Part shown: piece by piece, positions 1 through 8,959 of the stretch
Layout: the number at the start of each line of letters is the position of its first letter
Position numbering within the stretch: position 1 is the first letter of the stretch
From: Candidatus Roseilinea sp.
GTDB lineage: Bacteria; Chloroflexota; Anaerolineae; J036; Brachytrichaceae
DNA length: 64,000 bases
Assembly (NCBI GenBank): GCA_025998955.1
Contig: AP024676.1
Coordinates: forward strand, 2,728,001-2,792,000
Direction: 5' to 3'
Made by a program: the position numbers and the translations under genes
Notes under the pieces: model-generated
Told to the model about the DNA's origin: nothing
The model's input: the letters and a program-made list of their open reading frames with translations, nothing else
Databases searched by the model: none

Positions 1-2
1 GT

Positions 3-1307
3 TACACCGCGGGCGGTGAACAATATGTGCATCGGCTAGCGCGTTGGCTACAAAAGCATGGCTGCGACGTCGAGGTCGTGTGTCTCGAGTCCATCGAGAC
101 AGGCGAGCCCGATCGAGTCGAAGCCCGACTCGATCATTACGACGATCTACGCGTGTGGCGTTTGAGCTACGACTTGATGCACGCGCCACAGCGTAAACGA
201 TGGACGTTCGACAGTGCGCCGCTGCGTGCGTGGTTCGCCAGTTATCTGCGCAATGCGCAACCGGATGTGATCCACTTTCATGCCGGATATCTGCTCGGCG
301 TGGGCCCGCTGTTCGAGGCGGCCGACGCCGGCGTGCCAATCGTCCTCACTTTACACGACTACTGGTTCCTGTGTCCGCGCCACACGCTGCTGCGCAGCGA
401 TGGGACATTGTGTGAAGTGATCCCTCAGGATCCGGCCGGCTGTGCCTGGTGTCGCTACGCAGAAGAGCGGCGATATCGCTTGATGATGAATCGCCTCTCG
501 TTCGGTATGTTCGGCCGATTCGTGCAAACGTTCGGCCTAGAAAGCGAAGCAGCTTTGATCGCCGATCGCCGCGCACAATTGACTGAAGCGCTTCGACTGC
601 CAAAGGCGATCATCTCACCCTCACACTTCTTGGCGCGTTACTTCGAGGATGCTGTTGATCTTGACCGGTTGCATGTCGTGCGCTTTGGCTTCGACCTCGA
701 GCGCTTCCGTGCTACACCTGTTCCGCCATCAGATAGCGTGATTCGCATCGGCTACATCGGCCAGATCGCGCATCACAAGGGCGTACATCTACTGATCCAG
801 GCGTTTCGATCGTTGAACCTGGGGGCACGCCAGGTCGAGTTGCACATCTACGGCAATCTGAAATCGAATCCGGCCTACGTCGCACAGCTCCAATCACTGG
901 CCGGTGGTGATATGCGCATCCATTTCGATGGGCCGTTCGACAATTCGTGTGTTGCCGGGGCGATGAAGGGTCTTTCGGCGCTGGTCGTGCCTTCGATCTG
1001 GTTCGAAAATAGCCCGCTGGTCATCCTGGAGTCACTTTCGGCCGGCACGCCCGTCATCACCGCGAACATCGGCGGCATGGCCGAACTGGTACAGGACGGG
1101 GTAGATGGGCTGCACTTCGTCGCCGGCAGCGTGAACGACCTCGCCCGCCAACTGCAACGGTTGATTGACGAGCCGGATCTGCTCGCCCGATTGCGGCAAG
1201 GCGCAGCGACCTCGTCCACGCCGCGCAGCATTGACGCTGAGATGAACGAGCTGCTGTCCATCTATCAGCAAGTCATTACGTCTCATTCGGTCGGTCATGT
1301 CGCCTAG
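3..1307 (+). CDS. GT4 glycosyltransferase, 5' end cut by window
   Basis: Retaining GT-B glycosyltransferase of family GT4, expected to add a sugar from a nucleotide donor to a lipid-linked glycan at the inner membrane. The frame is open from the window edge and reads TAGGEQYVHRLARWL. That is the usual GT4 acceptor-side glycine loop and first helix, so the true start lies upstream; the GTG at 27 is only the first in-frame start codon. A HDYW segment followed by several Cys (LCPR...AGCAWC) is seen in a subset of this family. The C-terminal donor site has the E-x7-E pattern in FENSPLVILES, followed by GTPVITANIGG. It overlaps the next gene by 11 nt. Acceptor and sugar cannot be predicted. Confidence 0.88.
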   Translation, partial: YTAGGEQYVHRLARWLQKHGCDVEVVCLESIETGEPDRVEARLDHYDDLRVWRLSYDLMHAPQRKRWTFDSAPLRAWFASYLRNAQPDVIHFHAGYLLGVGPLFEAADAGVPIVLTLHDYWFLCPRHTLLRSDGTLCEVIPQDPAGCAWCRYAEERRYRLMMNRLSFGMFGRFVQTFGLESEAALIADRRAQLTEALRLPKAIISPSHFLARYFEDAVDLDRLHVVRFGFDLERFRATPVPPSDSVIRIGYIGQIAHHKGVHLLIQAFRSLNLGARQVELHIYGNLKSNPAYVAQLQSLAGGDMRIHFDGPFDNSCVAGAMKGLSALVVPSIWFENSPLVILESLSAGTPVITANIGGMAELVQDGVDGLHFVAGSVNDLARQLQRLIDEPDLLARLRQGAATSSTPRSIDAEMNELLSIYQQVITSHSVGHVA

Positions 1308-2196
1308 CGTACTCATCATCGTGCTCTGCTACAACGGCGTCGAGCTCACGCTGGCGTGTCTGGCTTCGCTGAGCAAACTCGACTACGCGCAGGCCGATGT
1401 GTTGGTTGTGGACAATGCCTCGAGCGATGCTACGCCGGCGCGGGTGCGTGAGCGCTTCCCCAAAGTGAAAGTGATCGAGACCGGCAGCAACCTCGGCTAT
1501 GCCGAGGGCAACAATGTCGGCTTGCGCTATGCCTTAGAGCACGGCTATGACTATGCGCTCCTGCTCAACAACGACACCGAAGTGGCACCCGATTTCGTGA
1601 CCGAACTCGTTCGGGCATGCGAGGCGGATCGCACGATCGGCGTCGCCGGTCCGAAGATGTATTACTTCGCGCCAAAAGACCGCTTGTACTCGATCGGCGG
1701 CGAAGTGGATTGGCGACGCGGCACGACGCGCATGATCGGGCTTGACGAGCTGGACGAGGGCCAGTTCGACCGTTCGCGCGAGGTGGATTTTGTCAACGGT
1801 TGCGCGCTACTAGCGCGTGTCGAGGCGGTTCGTCAAGCCGGCTTGCTCGACCCACGCTTCTTCATGTATTACGAGGAGACCGAGTGGTGCGTTCGCATCC
1901 GACGGGCTGGCTGGCGAATCGTCTATGTGCCCAGCAGCACGATATGGCATAAGATCGAACCTGCCAAGCAAGCCGAGTCGGCGCGCATTGCCTACTACAT
2001 GACGCGCAATCGCCTGCTTTTCCTCAGGCTAACACGCGCGCCACTGATAGCCTGGCTCCACGCCGCATTTTTACAGGATGGGCGCACTTGGTTGAGCTAC
2101 GCTGTCAAGCCTAAGTGGCGCCATAAGGCTGCCCAACGCCGCGCCATACTGCGCGGGTGGACGGACTTTCTGCACGGGCACTTTGGGGTGGCATGA
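1297..2196 (+). CDS. GT2 family glycosyltransferase
   Basis: GT-A fold inverting transferase resembling WbbL/rhamnosyl-type enzymes, 299 aa, a normal length. The nucleotide-binding start is SVLIIVLCYNG; VVDNASSDAT follows, and LLNNDTEV holds the metal-binding acidic motif. A later FFMYYEETEW segment carries the catalytic acidic pair typical of this branch. The ATG at 1297 lies inside the end of the upstream gene (11 nt overlap), which suggests translational coupling. It probably acts at the cytoplasmic face on lipid-linked glycan. Substrate unknown. Confidence 0.9.
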   Translation: MSPSVLIIVLCYNGVELTLACLASLSKLDYAQADVLVVDNASSDATPARVRERFPKVKVIETGSNLGYAEGNNVGLRYALEHGYDYALLLNNDTEVAPDFVTELVRACEADRTIGVAGPKMYYFAPKDRLYSIGGEVDWRRGTTRMIGLDELDEGQFDRSREVDFVNGCALLARVEAVRQAGLLDPRFFMYYEETEWCVRIRRAGWRIVYVPSSTIWHKIEPAKQAESARIAYYMTRNRLLFLRLTRAPLIAWLHAAFLQDGRTWLSYAVKPKWRHKAAQRRAILRGWTDFLHGHFGVA

Positions 2197-2237
2197 ACGC
2201 CTGCGGAGACGGCAGGCACACGCGACTATAACGTTGC

Positions 2238-3416
2238 ATGAGAATCGGCATTGACGTCCGCTACCTGTCTCACGGGTTGGTCGGCGGTATCAACACGTTT
2301 TTAAAAAACTTGATTCCAGCTCTGGTTGAGGAGTCGCGCGGGCGCAACCATCTATATCTCTATGCCGATACCAAATGCCCGTTCGACCTGACCGCTGATG
2401 GACGGACGTTGCCGGATCATGTCACGCTTCGACTGTTGCCGTATCGGAGCCCGCTGTCGTCGCTACGCAACGATTTTTTATTGGGTCGTGACATGCAGCG
2501 AGATGGGTTGGCCGTCTACCATTTCGCGGGCAACTACGGGTTCGGCCCGGCCGGTGCAACGGTGCTTACCATTCACGATGAGATCAACTTGATGCCCCTA
2601 TCTGAGATCATACGGGGACATCCGAAGAAGCCCAAGACGATCGCGATGATGACTTACCTGCACGCGGTCACGCGGGCTGCGGCGCGCCGGGCTGACCTCA
2701 TCATTACGATCTCTGAGTATTCCAAGCGTCGAATTGCACACCACGGTGCCCTCGACCTGAATAAGATCGTCGTGGTACATCATGGTTGCCCTGCCGATGT
2801 GAAGCGCATTGCGGATTCGCGGGCGCTTGCCAAGGTGCGCGAGCGCCTCGGTCTATCGAAGCCGTTCATCCTGGCGGAAGCGTTCAAGAACCCAGACGTT
2901 ATTGTGCGTGCGTGGCGAGCGCTGCCGGCTAAGGTGCGCGACGCGCGGCAGATCGTCTTCTTCTCGCGCTCGCCTCAGGTGCTACCGGTAGTGCACGAAG
3001 CGGTGAACGCCGGCTGGGCGAGATTCTTCGTGCGCGTGACGCGCGTAGACTTGTCGGCGTTGTACAGCATGGCGGAGGCGTTCGTCTTCCCATCCTGGAT
3101 CGAAGGGTTTGGCATGCCGCTGGTCGAGGCAATGACTTGCGGCGCGCCGGTGATCGCCTCTGACCGCGGCGCAATTCCCGAGGTCATAGCGGATGCCGGT
3201 CTCATCATGGACGCCGAGGACGATAAACAGTTAGTCGACTATCTCATGCGCTTATTCCAACATCCGGAGGAGCGCGAACACCTGCGACAGCTCGGGTTCA
3301 AACGGGCTGAATCGTTCACGTGGCAGCGTGCCGCGCAAGGCTATCTGGAAGCCTATCTACATGTAGCGAATCATTCGATCGCAGAGCGCCGGCCAGCTCT
3401 GACTTCGTCGCTGTAA
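2238..3416 (+). CDS. GT4 family glycosyltransferase (mannosyltransferase-like)
   Basis: 392 aa GT-B transferase. It starts MRIGIDVRYLSHGLVGG, as in WbaZ/MtfB-like mannosyltransferases, and has the GT4 E-x7-E signature in EGFGMPLVEAM followed by GAPVIASDRGAIPEV. The middle contains HDEINLMP and an IITISEYSKRRI segment usual for the family. It is separated by 41 nt from the preceding GT2 gene and by about 65 nt from the next GT4 gene, on the same strand. Mannosyl transfer is an inference from family resemblance only. Confidence 0.86.
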   Translation: MRIGIDVRYLSHGLVGGINTFLKNLIPALVEESRGRNHLYLYADTKCPFDLTADGRTLPDHVTLRLLPYRSPLSSLRNDFLLGRDMQRDGLAVYHFAGNYGFGPAGATVLTIHDEINLMPLSEIIRGHPKKPKTIAMMTYLHAVTRAAARRADLIITISEYSKRRIAHHGALDLNKIVVVHHGCPADVKRIADSRALAKVRERLGLSKPFILAEAFKNPDVIVRAWRALPAKVRDARQIVFFSRSPQVLPVVHEAVNAGWARFFVRVTRVDLSALYSMAEAFVFPSWIEGFGMPLVEAMTCGAPVIASDRGAIPEVIADAGLIMDAEDDKQLVDYLMRLFQHPEEREHLRQLGFKRAESFTWQRAAQGYLEAYLHVANHSIAERRPALTSSL

Positions 3417-3483
3417 AGCCATGGGAAGGAGAATGCCCAGCATCGAGATCGTCGAATGCCTCGTTACTATTTTGGGAGCGTAG

Positions 3484-4701
3484 ATGAGAGTGCTGTTCCT
3501 TTCGAGCTGGTATCCGTATCCGGCCGACAATGGGTCCCGGTTGCGTATCTACCATTTGTTGCGCCAGCTCTCGTCGCGGCATGAGATCAGTCTGATCTCA
3601 TTCACAGAGGAGCCGGTGAGCGATGATCGCCTGCACGCGATGCACACACTGTGTGCGGAGGTGAAAACAGTGCGACAGCACCGCTTTCAGCCTGGACGTC
3701 TCAGGGCCATCTTGGGATTCTTCTCGACACGGCCGCGCTCCGTTGTAGATACCTACAACGAAGCGATGATGCAAACCGTGCTGCGCGAAACGACGCGCTT
3801 CCAGCCCGATGTCGTCGTTGCTTCGCAGATAGATACGGCGATCTACGCGCAGCGGCTCGCCGTCCGGCGCGTGCTGGATGAAGTCGAAGTGACGGTGCTA
3901 TACGAGGCGTATGCCCGCGAACGGTCGAAGCTGCGACGGTTTCGCGCCTGGCTGACTTGGCAGAAGCTGACTGCCTATCTGCGAGGATTGCTGTCTGACT
4001 TCGACGGATACACGGTCGTCTCCGATGCAGAACGCCGGCGGGTGATCGAGGCAACGGCGACACGGGTGCCGGTAGCCGTCGTGCCAAATGGCGTAGATGT
4101 CGAAGCCTGCGCGCGCGTCGTCGCTCCGCCCGAGCCGGATACGCTCATTTACAGCGGCGCGTTGACCTACGACGCGAACTTCGATGCGGTGGACTACTTC
4201 CTGCGCGAGGTCTTCCCACTGATTCAGGCAAAGCGACCCGGCGTCAAGTTATTCGTCACCGGCAAGCTCGAGGGTGTGAATCTGGACGCGCTGCCGCGAA
4301 ACGATGGCGTCGTCTTCACCGGCTACCTCGACGACGTGCGGCCGCGAATCGCTCAGAGTTGGGTTAGCGTGGTTCCGCTGCGCATCGGCGGCGGCACGCG
4401 TCTGAAGATTCTGGAGTCGCTGGCTTTGGGCACGCCGGTCGTTGCGACGTCGAAGGGCGCGGAAGGGTTGGACTTCGAAGCCGGACGCGAGTTGTGCATC
4501 GCCGATGGACCATCTGAGTTTGCCGATCAAGTGGTGCGGTTGCTTGAGGACTGGCTTTCACGCGAGACATTCAGTGTGGCCGGACGTCGTGCAGTTATCA
4601 CTCGATACAATTGGTCAGCGATCGGGCAATCGTTTTGTGACTTCCTGGAGCGGATCGCACGCGGAGAAGTGGGGAGGGAGTATGAGCCAGTTCACGCTTG
4701 A
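3484..4701 (+). CDS. GT4 glycosyltransferase, long-chain exopolysaccharide type
   Basis: 405 aa GT-B enzyme. The N terminus MRVLFLSSWYPYPADNGSR and the C-terminal GGGTRLKILESLALGTPVV place it with GT4 proteins common in exopolysaccharide loci, such as those called PEP-CTERM/XrtA-associated glycosyltransferases. No exosortase was seen here. Two genes downstream (24922 and 29594) share this layout and look like paralogues. Its last 20 nt overlap the start of the O-antigen ligase-like gene. Confidence 0.86.
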   Translation: MRVLFLSSWYPYPADNGSRLRIYHLLRQLSSRHEISLISFTEEPVSDDRLHAMHTLCAEVKTVRQHRFQPGRLRAILGFFSTRPRSVVDTYNEAMMQTVLRETTRFQPDVVVASQIDTAIYAQRLAVRRVLDEVEVTVLYEAYARERSKLRRFRAWLTWQKLTAYLRGLLSDFDGYTVVSDAERRRVIEATATRVPVAVVPNGVDVEACARVVAPPEPDTLIYSGALTYDANFDAVDYFLREVFPLIQAKRPGVKLFVTGKLEGVNLDALPRNDGVVFTGYLDDVRPRIAQSWVSVVPLRIGGGTRLKILESLALGTPVVATSKGAEGLDFEAGRELCIADGPSEFADQVVRLLEDWLSRETFSVAGRRAVITRYNWSAIGQSFCDFLERIARGEVGREYEPVHA

Positions 4702-6121
4702 TTGGGGACACAATCGCGGTCGGTGGTTGCGTTACATCGCGTTTGTGATCGTGCTCGGTTTGTCGGTCGTTTGCGCCTACTTGGTTGTCAAGAACCGTTT
4801 CGATCCTGCCTTTCTGCTGGCTGGTCTGGCAGCAATTGCCGCTGGTGGGCTGATATATCGCCTTGGCCGGTTCGAGTATGGGTTGCTGGCCGTGTTACTG
4901 GCTGCAGGACTCATCAACTTCTTCACTCTGCCGACCGGCCGAGACAGTCGCGTCGTGATTAGCCTAGCGATCTCCCTATTGTTGCTGGCAATATGGGGCT
5001 ATCAGCTCGTGTTCACCAATATTACTCACGAGCGCTTACGTCCATCGCCGATCAACAAGCCGCTCCTCGCATTTGTTGCTGCGAATGTCATCGCCTATGT
5101 GTGGAGCCAATTCATGCGCGACCCGATTTTGTATATCTGGCCTTCTTTTCCGGTGGTGCAGATCGCTGCGCTTATCGTGATGATTGCCTTACCTCTAATG
5201 GCGCTGCTGGTGGCCAATAAAGTGAAAGAAGTGAAATGGCTGAAATGGATGACAGCCATTATCATCAGCCTCGGCGCACTGAATATCGTATCGCAATTGT
5301 TCAACTTGCCGACCATTGTTCTGATTCGTAATGGATCGCGTGGCATCTTCGGTTCCTGGGTTGTGATTGTGGCATACGCACTGGTGCTTTTCCAACCCGA
5401 CATGAAGCGCTGGCAACGAGCAGCGTTGCTCGTTCTAATCGCCGCATCCATCTATTTCTACTTCTTCAGAAATCGTCTGTGGATATCAGGATGGTTGCCG
5501 ATGTTTGTCGGCATAGGTGTGCTTACCTTCTTCCGCTCGCGACGACTCTTCGTTGTATTTTGTGTAGGGCTATTAGTCATCGCATTCGATCGCCTCGATG
5601 ATTTATACAAGACCATCATCCTAGCCAATGTAGATGAAGGCGGTTTAGAACGCCTTGAACTCTGGGAGAGGAACATTCGACATGTGCTCAATCATCCGAT
5701 ATTCGGCATGGGTCCAGCCGGCTATGCGATCTACAACATGACTTATCACCCTGAGGATGCGCGCGCTACGCACAACAACTATTTTGATGTGCTTGCCCAA
5801 TCGGGAGTCATTGGACTCGTGTTGTTTGTGACGCTGCTGGGTGTATTTGTCCGCATTAGCCGGCAGACGCAGCATTTGCTTCACGGTCGCCGGAACTTCG
5901 AAGAGGCTTTTGCGAACGCAGTTCTCGCGGGATGTCTTTCAGCGATAGTTGCCATGATGCTTGGTGATTGGGTCTTGCCTTTCGCCTACAACCAGACGAT
6001 CTCCGGATTCGACAATGCCATCTTCACATGGATGATGCTTGGCGGGGGTGTTGCGCTATATCATCTTGCATCTGCCCCGCGATCCGACTCGACTAAAGTG
6101 CTTCCGGTTCGACTTGATTGA
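4682..6121 (+). CDS. O-antigen ligase/polymerase-like membrane protein (WaaL/Wzy type)
   Basis: 479 aa polytopic protein with about 11-12 hydrophobic segments. A large external loop before the last segments contains the HNNYFDVLAQSGVIGLVLF pattern typical of the Wzy_C/O-antigen ligase family. The frame is open upstream to 4442, but the ATG at 4682 follows GGGGAGGGAG and starts at the first membrane region, so I chose it. It overlaps the previous gene by 20 nt. Such proteins polymerise repeat units or ligate glycan to an acceptor on the outer face of the membrane. Sequence alone does not tell ligase from polymerase. Confidence 0.82.
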   Translation: MSQFTLDWGHNRGRWLRYIAFVIVLGLSVVCAYLVVKNRFDPAFLLAGLAAIAAGGLIYRLGRFEYGLLAVLLAAGLINFFTLPTGRDSRVVISLAISLLLLAIWGYQLVFTNITHERLRPSPINKPLLAFVAANVIAYVWSQFMRDPILYIWPSFPVVQIAALIVMIALPLMALLVANKVKEVKWLKWMTAIIISLGALNIVSQLFNLPTIVLIRNGSRGIFGSWVVIVAYALVLFQPDMKRWQRAALLVLIAASIYFYFFRNRLWISGWLPMFVGIGVLTFFRSRRLFVVFCVGLLVIAFDRLDDLYKTIILANVDEGGLERLELWERNIRHVLNHPIFGMGPAGYAIYNMTYHPEDARATHNNYFDVLAQSGVIGLVLFVTLLGVFVRISRQTQHLLHGRRNFEEAFANAVLAGCLSAIVAMMLGDWVLPFAYNQTISGFDNAIFTWMMLGGGVALYHLASAPRSDSTKVLPVRLD

Positions 6122-6122
6122 A

Positions 6123-7328
6123 ATGTCTCCACTCGTTTCGATTGTCATCCCAACGTATAACTACGGCCATGGCGTGGCAGAAGCGATAGACTGTTCTCTC
6201 AGGCAGACTTACCCTGACGTCGAGGTAATCGTTGTGGATGATGGTTCATTAGACAACACTCGCGACGTGCTCGCTAAATACGGCAACAGCATCAAAGCGA
6301 TTTACAAACCGAATGGAGGGGTATCTACTGCTCGCAATGCTGGTTTCGAGATTTCGCGTGGTGAGTATCTGCTCTTTTTGGATAGCGACGACCTCATTCC
6401 TCCCGACAAAGTTGTAAAGTTAGTATCCAAGATAGAGTCACAGCCAGATTGGGGAATGGTCTATTCGGCCTGGCAGTGTATAGATGAAACGGGTCAACAT
6501 GTGCTTAGCGAGGTGCGCCATCGCAAACAAGGGCAGTTGCTTCGCGACTTACTGCTCCGCGCCGTGACTATACCACCGGGTTGCGTACTGATTCGGCGGT
6601 CGTGTTTGCAGCAGGTTGGGGGGTTCGACTTACATTTGTCCGCTGCTGCCGATATTGATCTATGGATTCGCATTGCGCACGCTGGGTATGAGATCGGATA
6701 TGTGGATGAATTCTTGTTCAAATATCGCATCCTGAGCAACAGCATGTCACGCAATATAGACAAGATGGCGCAGGATGATCTGCGGCAGCTCGACAAGTAC
6801 TTTTCACGCGACGATATTCCCGACACCATACGTGAATTGGAAAGCCGGGCGCGGGCCTCAATTTATTACAACTGGGCGTTGCGATGCTTCCACTCCGAAC
6901 GCATCGAGGAGGGTCAACAGCACATACGTGAGGCAATTCGCCTTTGCCCATCGCTCAGCCGAGATAAAAATTGGCTGCTGAATTGGCTCGGAGGATATGC
7001 GAACAATGCCGAGGTGCATGCACCTGAACGAATGATTTCGACGGTTATGGACAATCTGCCGCCGGAGGCTATAACTTTGCGGTCTCTGCGACGAGCTGTC
7101 TTTGCGAGCCGCCACATCATCGCGATTTTCACCGCTCATGAGAATGGACGTCTAGCCAATGTTCTGCCGCATATCCTTCCGTCTATCTGGGGTCGCCCGA
7201 GCATTCTAGCAAACCGTGGCTTCTTAGCAATTTGCGTGCGAGCCTTGCAGGGAAATGTCAAACGTAGATGGTGTGTAAATCGCTTTGACAATTCGACATC
7301 CGCGGAATGCAAACCGAGGTCGATCTGA
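6123..7328 (+). CDS. GT2 glycosyltransferase with C-terminal helical tail
   Basis: 401 aa. The N-terminal GT-A domain shows VSIVIPTYNYG, VVDDGS and FLDSDD (the DxD-like metal site). From about residue 250 a helical tail follows that resembles, in shorter form, the tail of the GT2 gene at 16824; both have an NRGxxxI-VR-like segment near the end. The ATG at 6123 is preferred over upstream in-frame codons because the GT2 fold starts directly there; only 1 nt separates it from the preceding stop. It is followed by a TGATG junction with the next gene. Confidence 0.85.
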   Translation: MSPLVSIVIPTYNYGHGVAEAIDCSLRQTYPDVEVIVVDDGSLDNTRDVLAKYGNSIKAIYKPNGGVSTARNAGFEISRGEYLLFLDSDDLIPPDKVVKLVSKIESQPDWGMVYSAWQCIDETGQHVLSEVRHRKQGQLLRDLLLRAVTIPPGCVLIRRSCLQQVGGFDLHLSAAADIDLWIRIAHAGYEIGYVDEFLFKYRILSNSMSRNIDKMAQDDLRQLDKYFSRDDIPDTIRELESRARASIYYNWALRCFHSERIEEGQQHIREAIRLCPSLSRDKNWLLNWLGGYANNAEVHAPERMISTVMDNLPPEAITLRSLRRAVFASRHIIAIFTAHENGRLANVLPHILPSIWGRPSILANRGFLAICVRALQGNVKRRWCVNRFDNSTSAECKPRSI

Positions 7329-8626
7329 TGGGGAATCCCATTTCAGATTCAATCCACGCACGCGATTGTCGATCGTTGCGCATCGCTTATGTGGTGCAGA
7401 ATCCGAGTTTCGATCTGGTAACTGAGTCACCTGCAATCGCGATTACTGTAAAAAACGTGGTGCGCAGCCTTCAGTCAATTGGACACCATGTCGACTATTA
7501 CGATCTGCACGGACGTTGTGTAAGTCGCGTATCAGACATGTCGGCCCCTGAGCGGGCTTCACCTGTATCACTAGGCATCACTGGAACTACGCCGTTTTGC
7601 ATCGTCGAGAGCCTTATCCGCCGCTGCCAGCAGATGATGAAATGGCGTTACTTGGCTTTGTTCGACAGCGCCCGTTTCTATGATGCGATTCTGCATGCTT
7701 TGTCAGGCTACGACGTGTGCCATGAACACAACAGCGTACTCAGCCTCGGTGCAGCTCTAGCCTGTGAACGCATGAACATTCCCTATATCATCACAGTAGA
7801 TGCTGACCCAATTCTAGAACTTGAGGTGCAAGGCGTTCCACTCCGGGGGGTGCAGTCGGTGCTAGCACACTGGGAGGCTCGGCAGACATATCGTATCGCG
7901 CGTCGAGTGCTATGTCTTTCTGAGGCTACGCGTAAACGATTGATTCAGTACTGGAAGGTACCAGCGGACAAGATTGTCATGTTGCCGTTGGCAGCCGATG
8001 TTGATCTGTTCGGCCAACAGTTCGACATACATGAAGTGCGTCGCTCACTGGGGTTTGGAGATGAACCAGTGATCGGATTCGTAGGTGGCTTTCAGATGTG
8101 GCATGGGTTAGAAGATCTCATCGCTGGATTTGCTCAGGTTCGCGAAAACTTTCCGCGAGCGCGGTTGCTACTCGTCGGCGATGGTCCCGAGCGTCCCAAG
8201 GTGGAAAGCCAAGTGCGCGAACTTAATTTAGATAGCGCCGTCACTTTCACTGGGCGTGTGGGATATCGAGACATCCCGCGTTATCTGGCTGTCATGGATG
8301 TGGCTACAGCGCCTTACCCGCGGCTTGGGCAAGAGATGTGGTTCTCGCCGCTCAAGCTCTATGAGTACATGGCGGCAGGCAAAGCAATCGTCGCCACACG
8401 TTGTGGACAGATTGCTGAGGTGATTCAGGATGGAACTACTGGATTGCTTGCCGATCCAGGTGACATCGCTACCTTTGCGCATGCAGTTTGCCGGGTGATT
8501 GCCGATCCGAACCTGCGTTGCATGCTTGGCGCAAATGCTCGTCGCCAAGCGAAAGACCGACATTCCTGGTCACACTTGGCTAGAAGCATCGAAGAGATTT
8601 ATTACGATGCAATGAATTCCGTCTAG
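7328..8626 (+). CDS. GT4 family glycosyltransferase
   Basis: GT-B retaining transferase of about 432 aa. The Rossmann-like start is LRIAYVVQNPSFDL, with a CHEHNSVLSLGAA segment. The donor domain contains GFVGGFQMWHGLEDLI, LLVGDGPERPKVE, and a nucleotide-binding end LKLYEYMAAGKAIVATRCGQ. An in-frame ATG also exists at 7307 inside the upstream gene. I chose 7328 because it forms a TGATG stop/start junction and has GAGG 10-13 nt upstream. A stretch of about 330 nt without genes follows, so this may end an operon. Confidence 0.85.
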   Translation: MGNPISDSIHARDCRSLRIAYVVQNPSFDLVTESPAIAITVKNVVRSLQSIGHHVDYYDLHGRCVSRVSDMSAPERASPVSLGITGTTPFCIVESLIRRCQQMMKWRYLALFDSARFYDAILHALSGYDVCHEHNSVLSLGAALACERMNIPYIITVDADPILELEVQGVPLRGVQSVLAHWEARQTYRIARRVLCLSEATRKRLIQYWKVPADKIVMLPLAADVDLFGQQFDIHEVRRSLGFGDEPVIGFVGGFQMWHGLEDLIAGFAQVRENFPRARLLLVGDGPERPKVESQVRELNLDSAVTFTGRVGYRDIPRYLAVMDVATAPYPRLGQEMWFSPLKLYEYMAAGKAIVATRCGQIAEVIQDGTTGLLADPGDIATFAHAVCRVIADPNLRCMLGANARRQAKDRHSWSHLARSIEEIYYDAMNSV

Positions 8627-8959
8627 AAAGTTGTGCAAGGGGGGAGAAGCAATGCCGCGGATACTCCGTTGCAGTTCTCATGAGTTTCGACGACCATTAC
8701 TTAGATAGAGTCTACATTGAATCAGATCACACCTATGAGACCACCAAAAGAAAATTGGAGATTATGTAGACCAAAACCAAGCCAGGGGCATCATCGCAGG
8801 TCATGACTGCACTGGAAATTGGAGGGTGGTGGTGCGATGTGGCTTCGTTGAGGCGGTAAATGCGTTTTGTGTTCGCTACAACTGGCAAATGATTTATCTT
8901 ACCAACGAGACTCATCCCTATCTCAGTTTTGCTTTGAAGGAGATAGAGAGAATTTCATC
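8627..8959 (+). other. Gene-free interval upstream of the BNR-repeat gene
   Basis: This 333 nt interval holds no convincing gene, RNA or terminator on either strand. Open frames here are short and lack family features. The last part carries AAGGAGATAGAGAG about 10-20 nt before the next ATG, which is the likely ribosome-binding region. A promoter for the following gene may lie here, but no clear -35/-10 pair was seen. Confidence 0.5.
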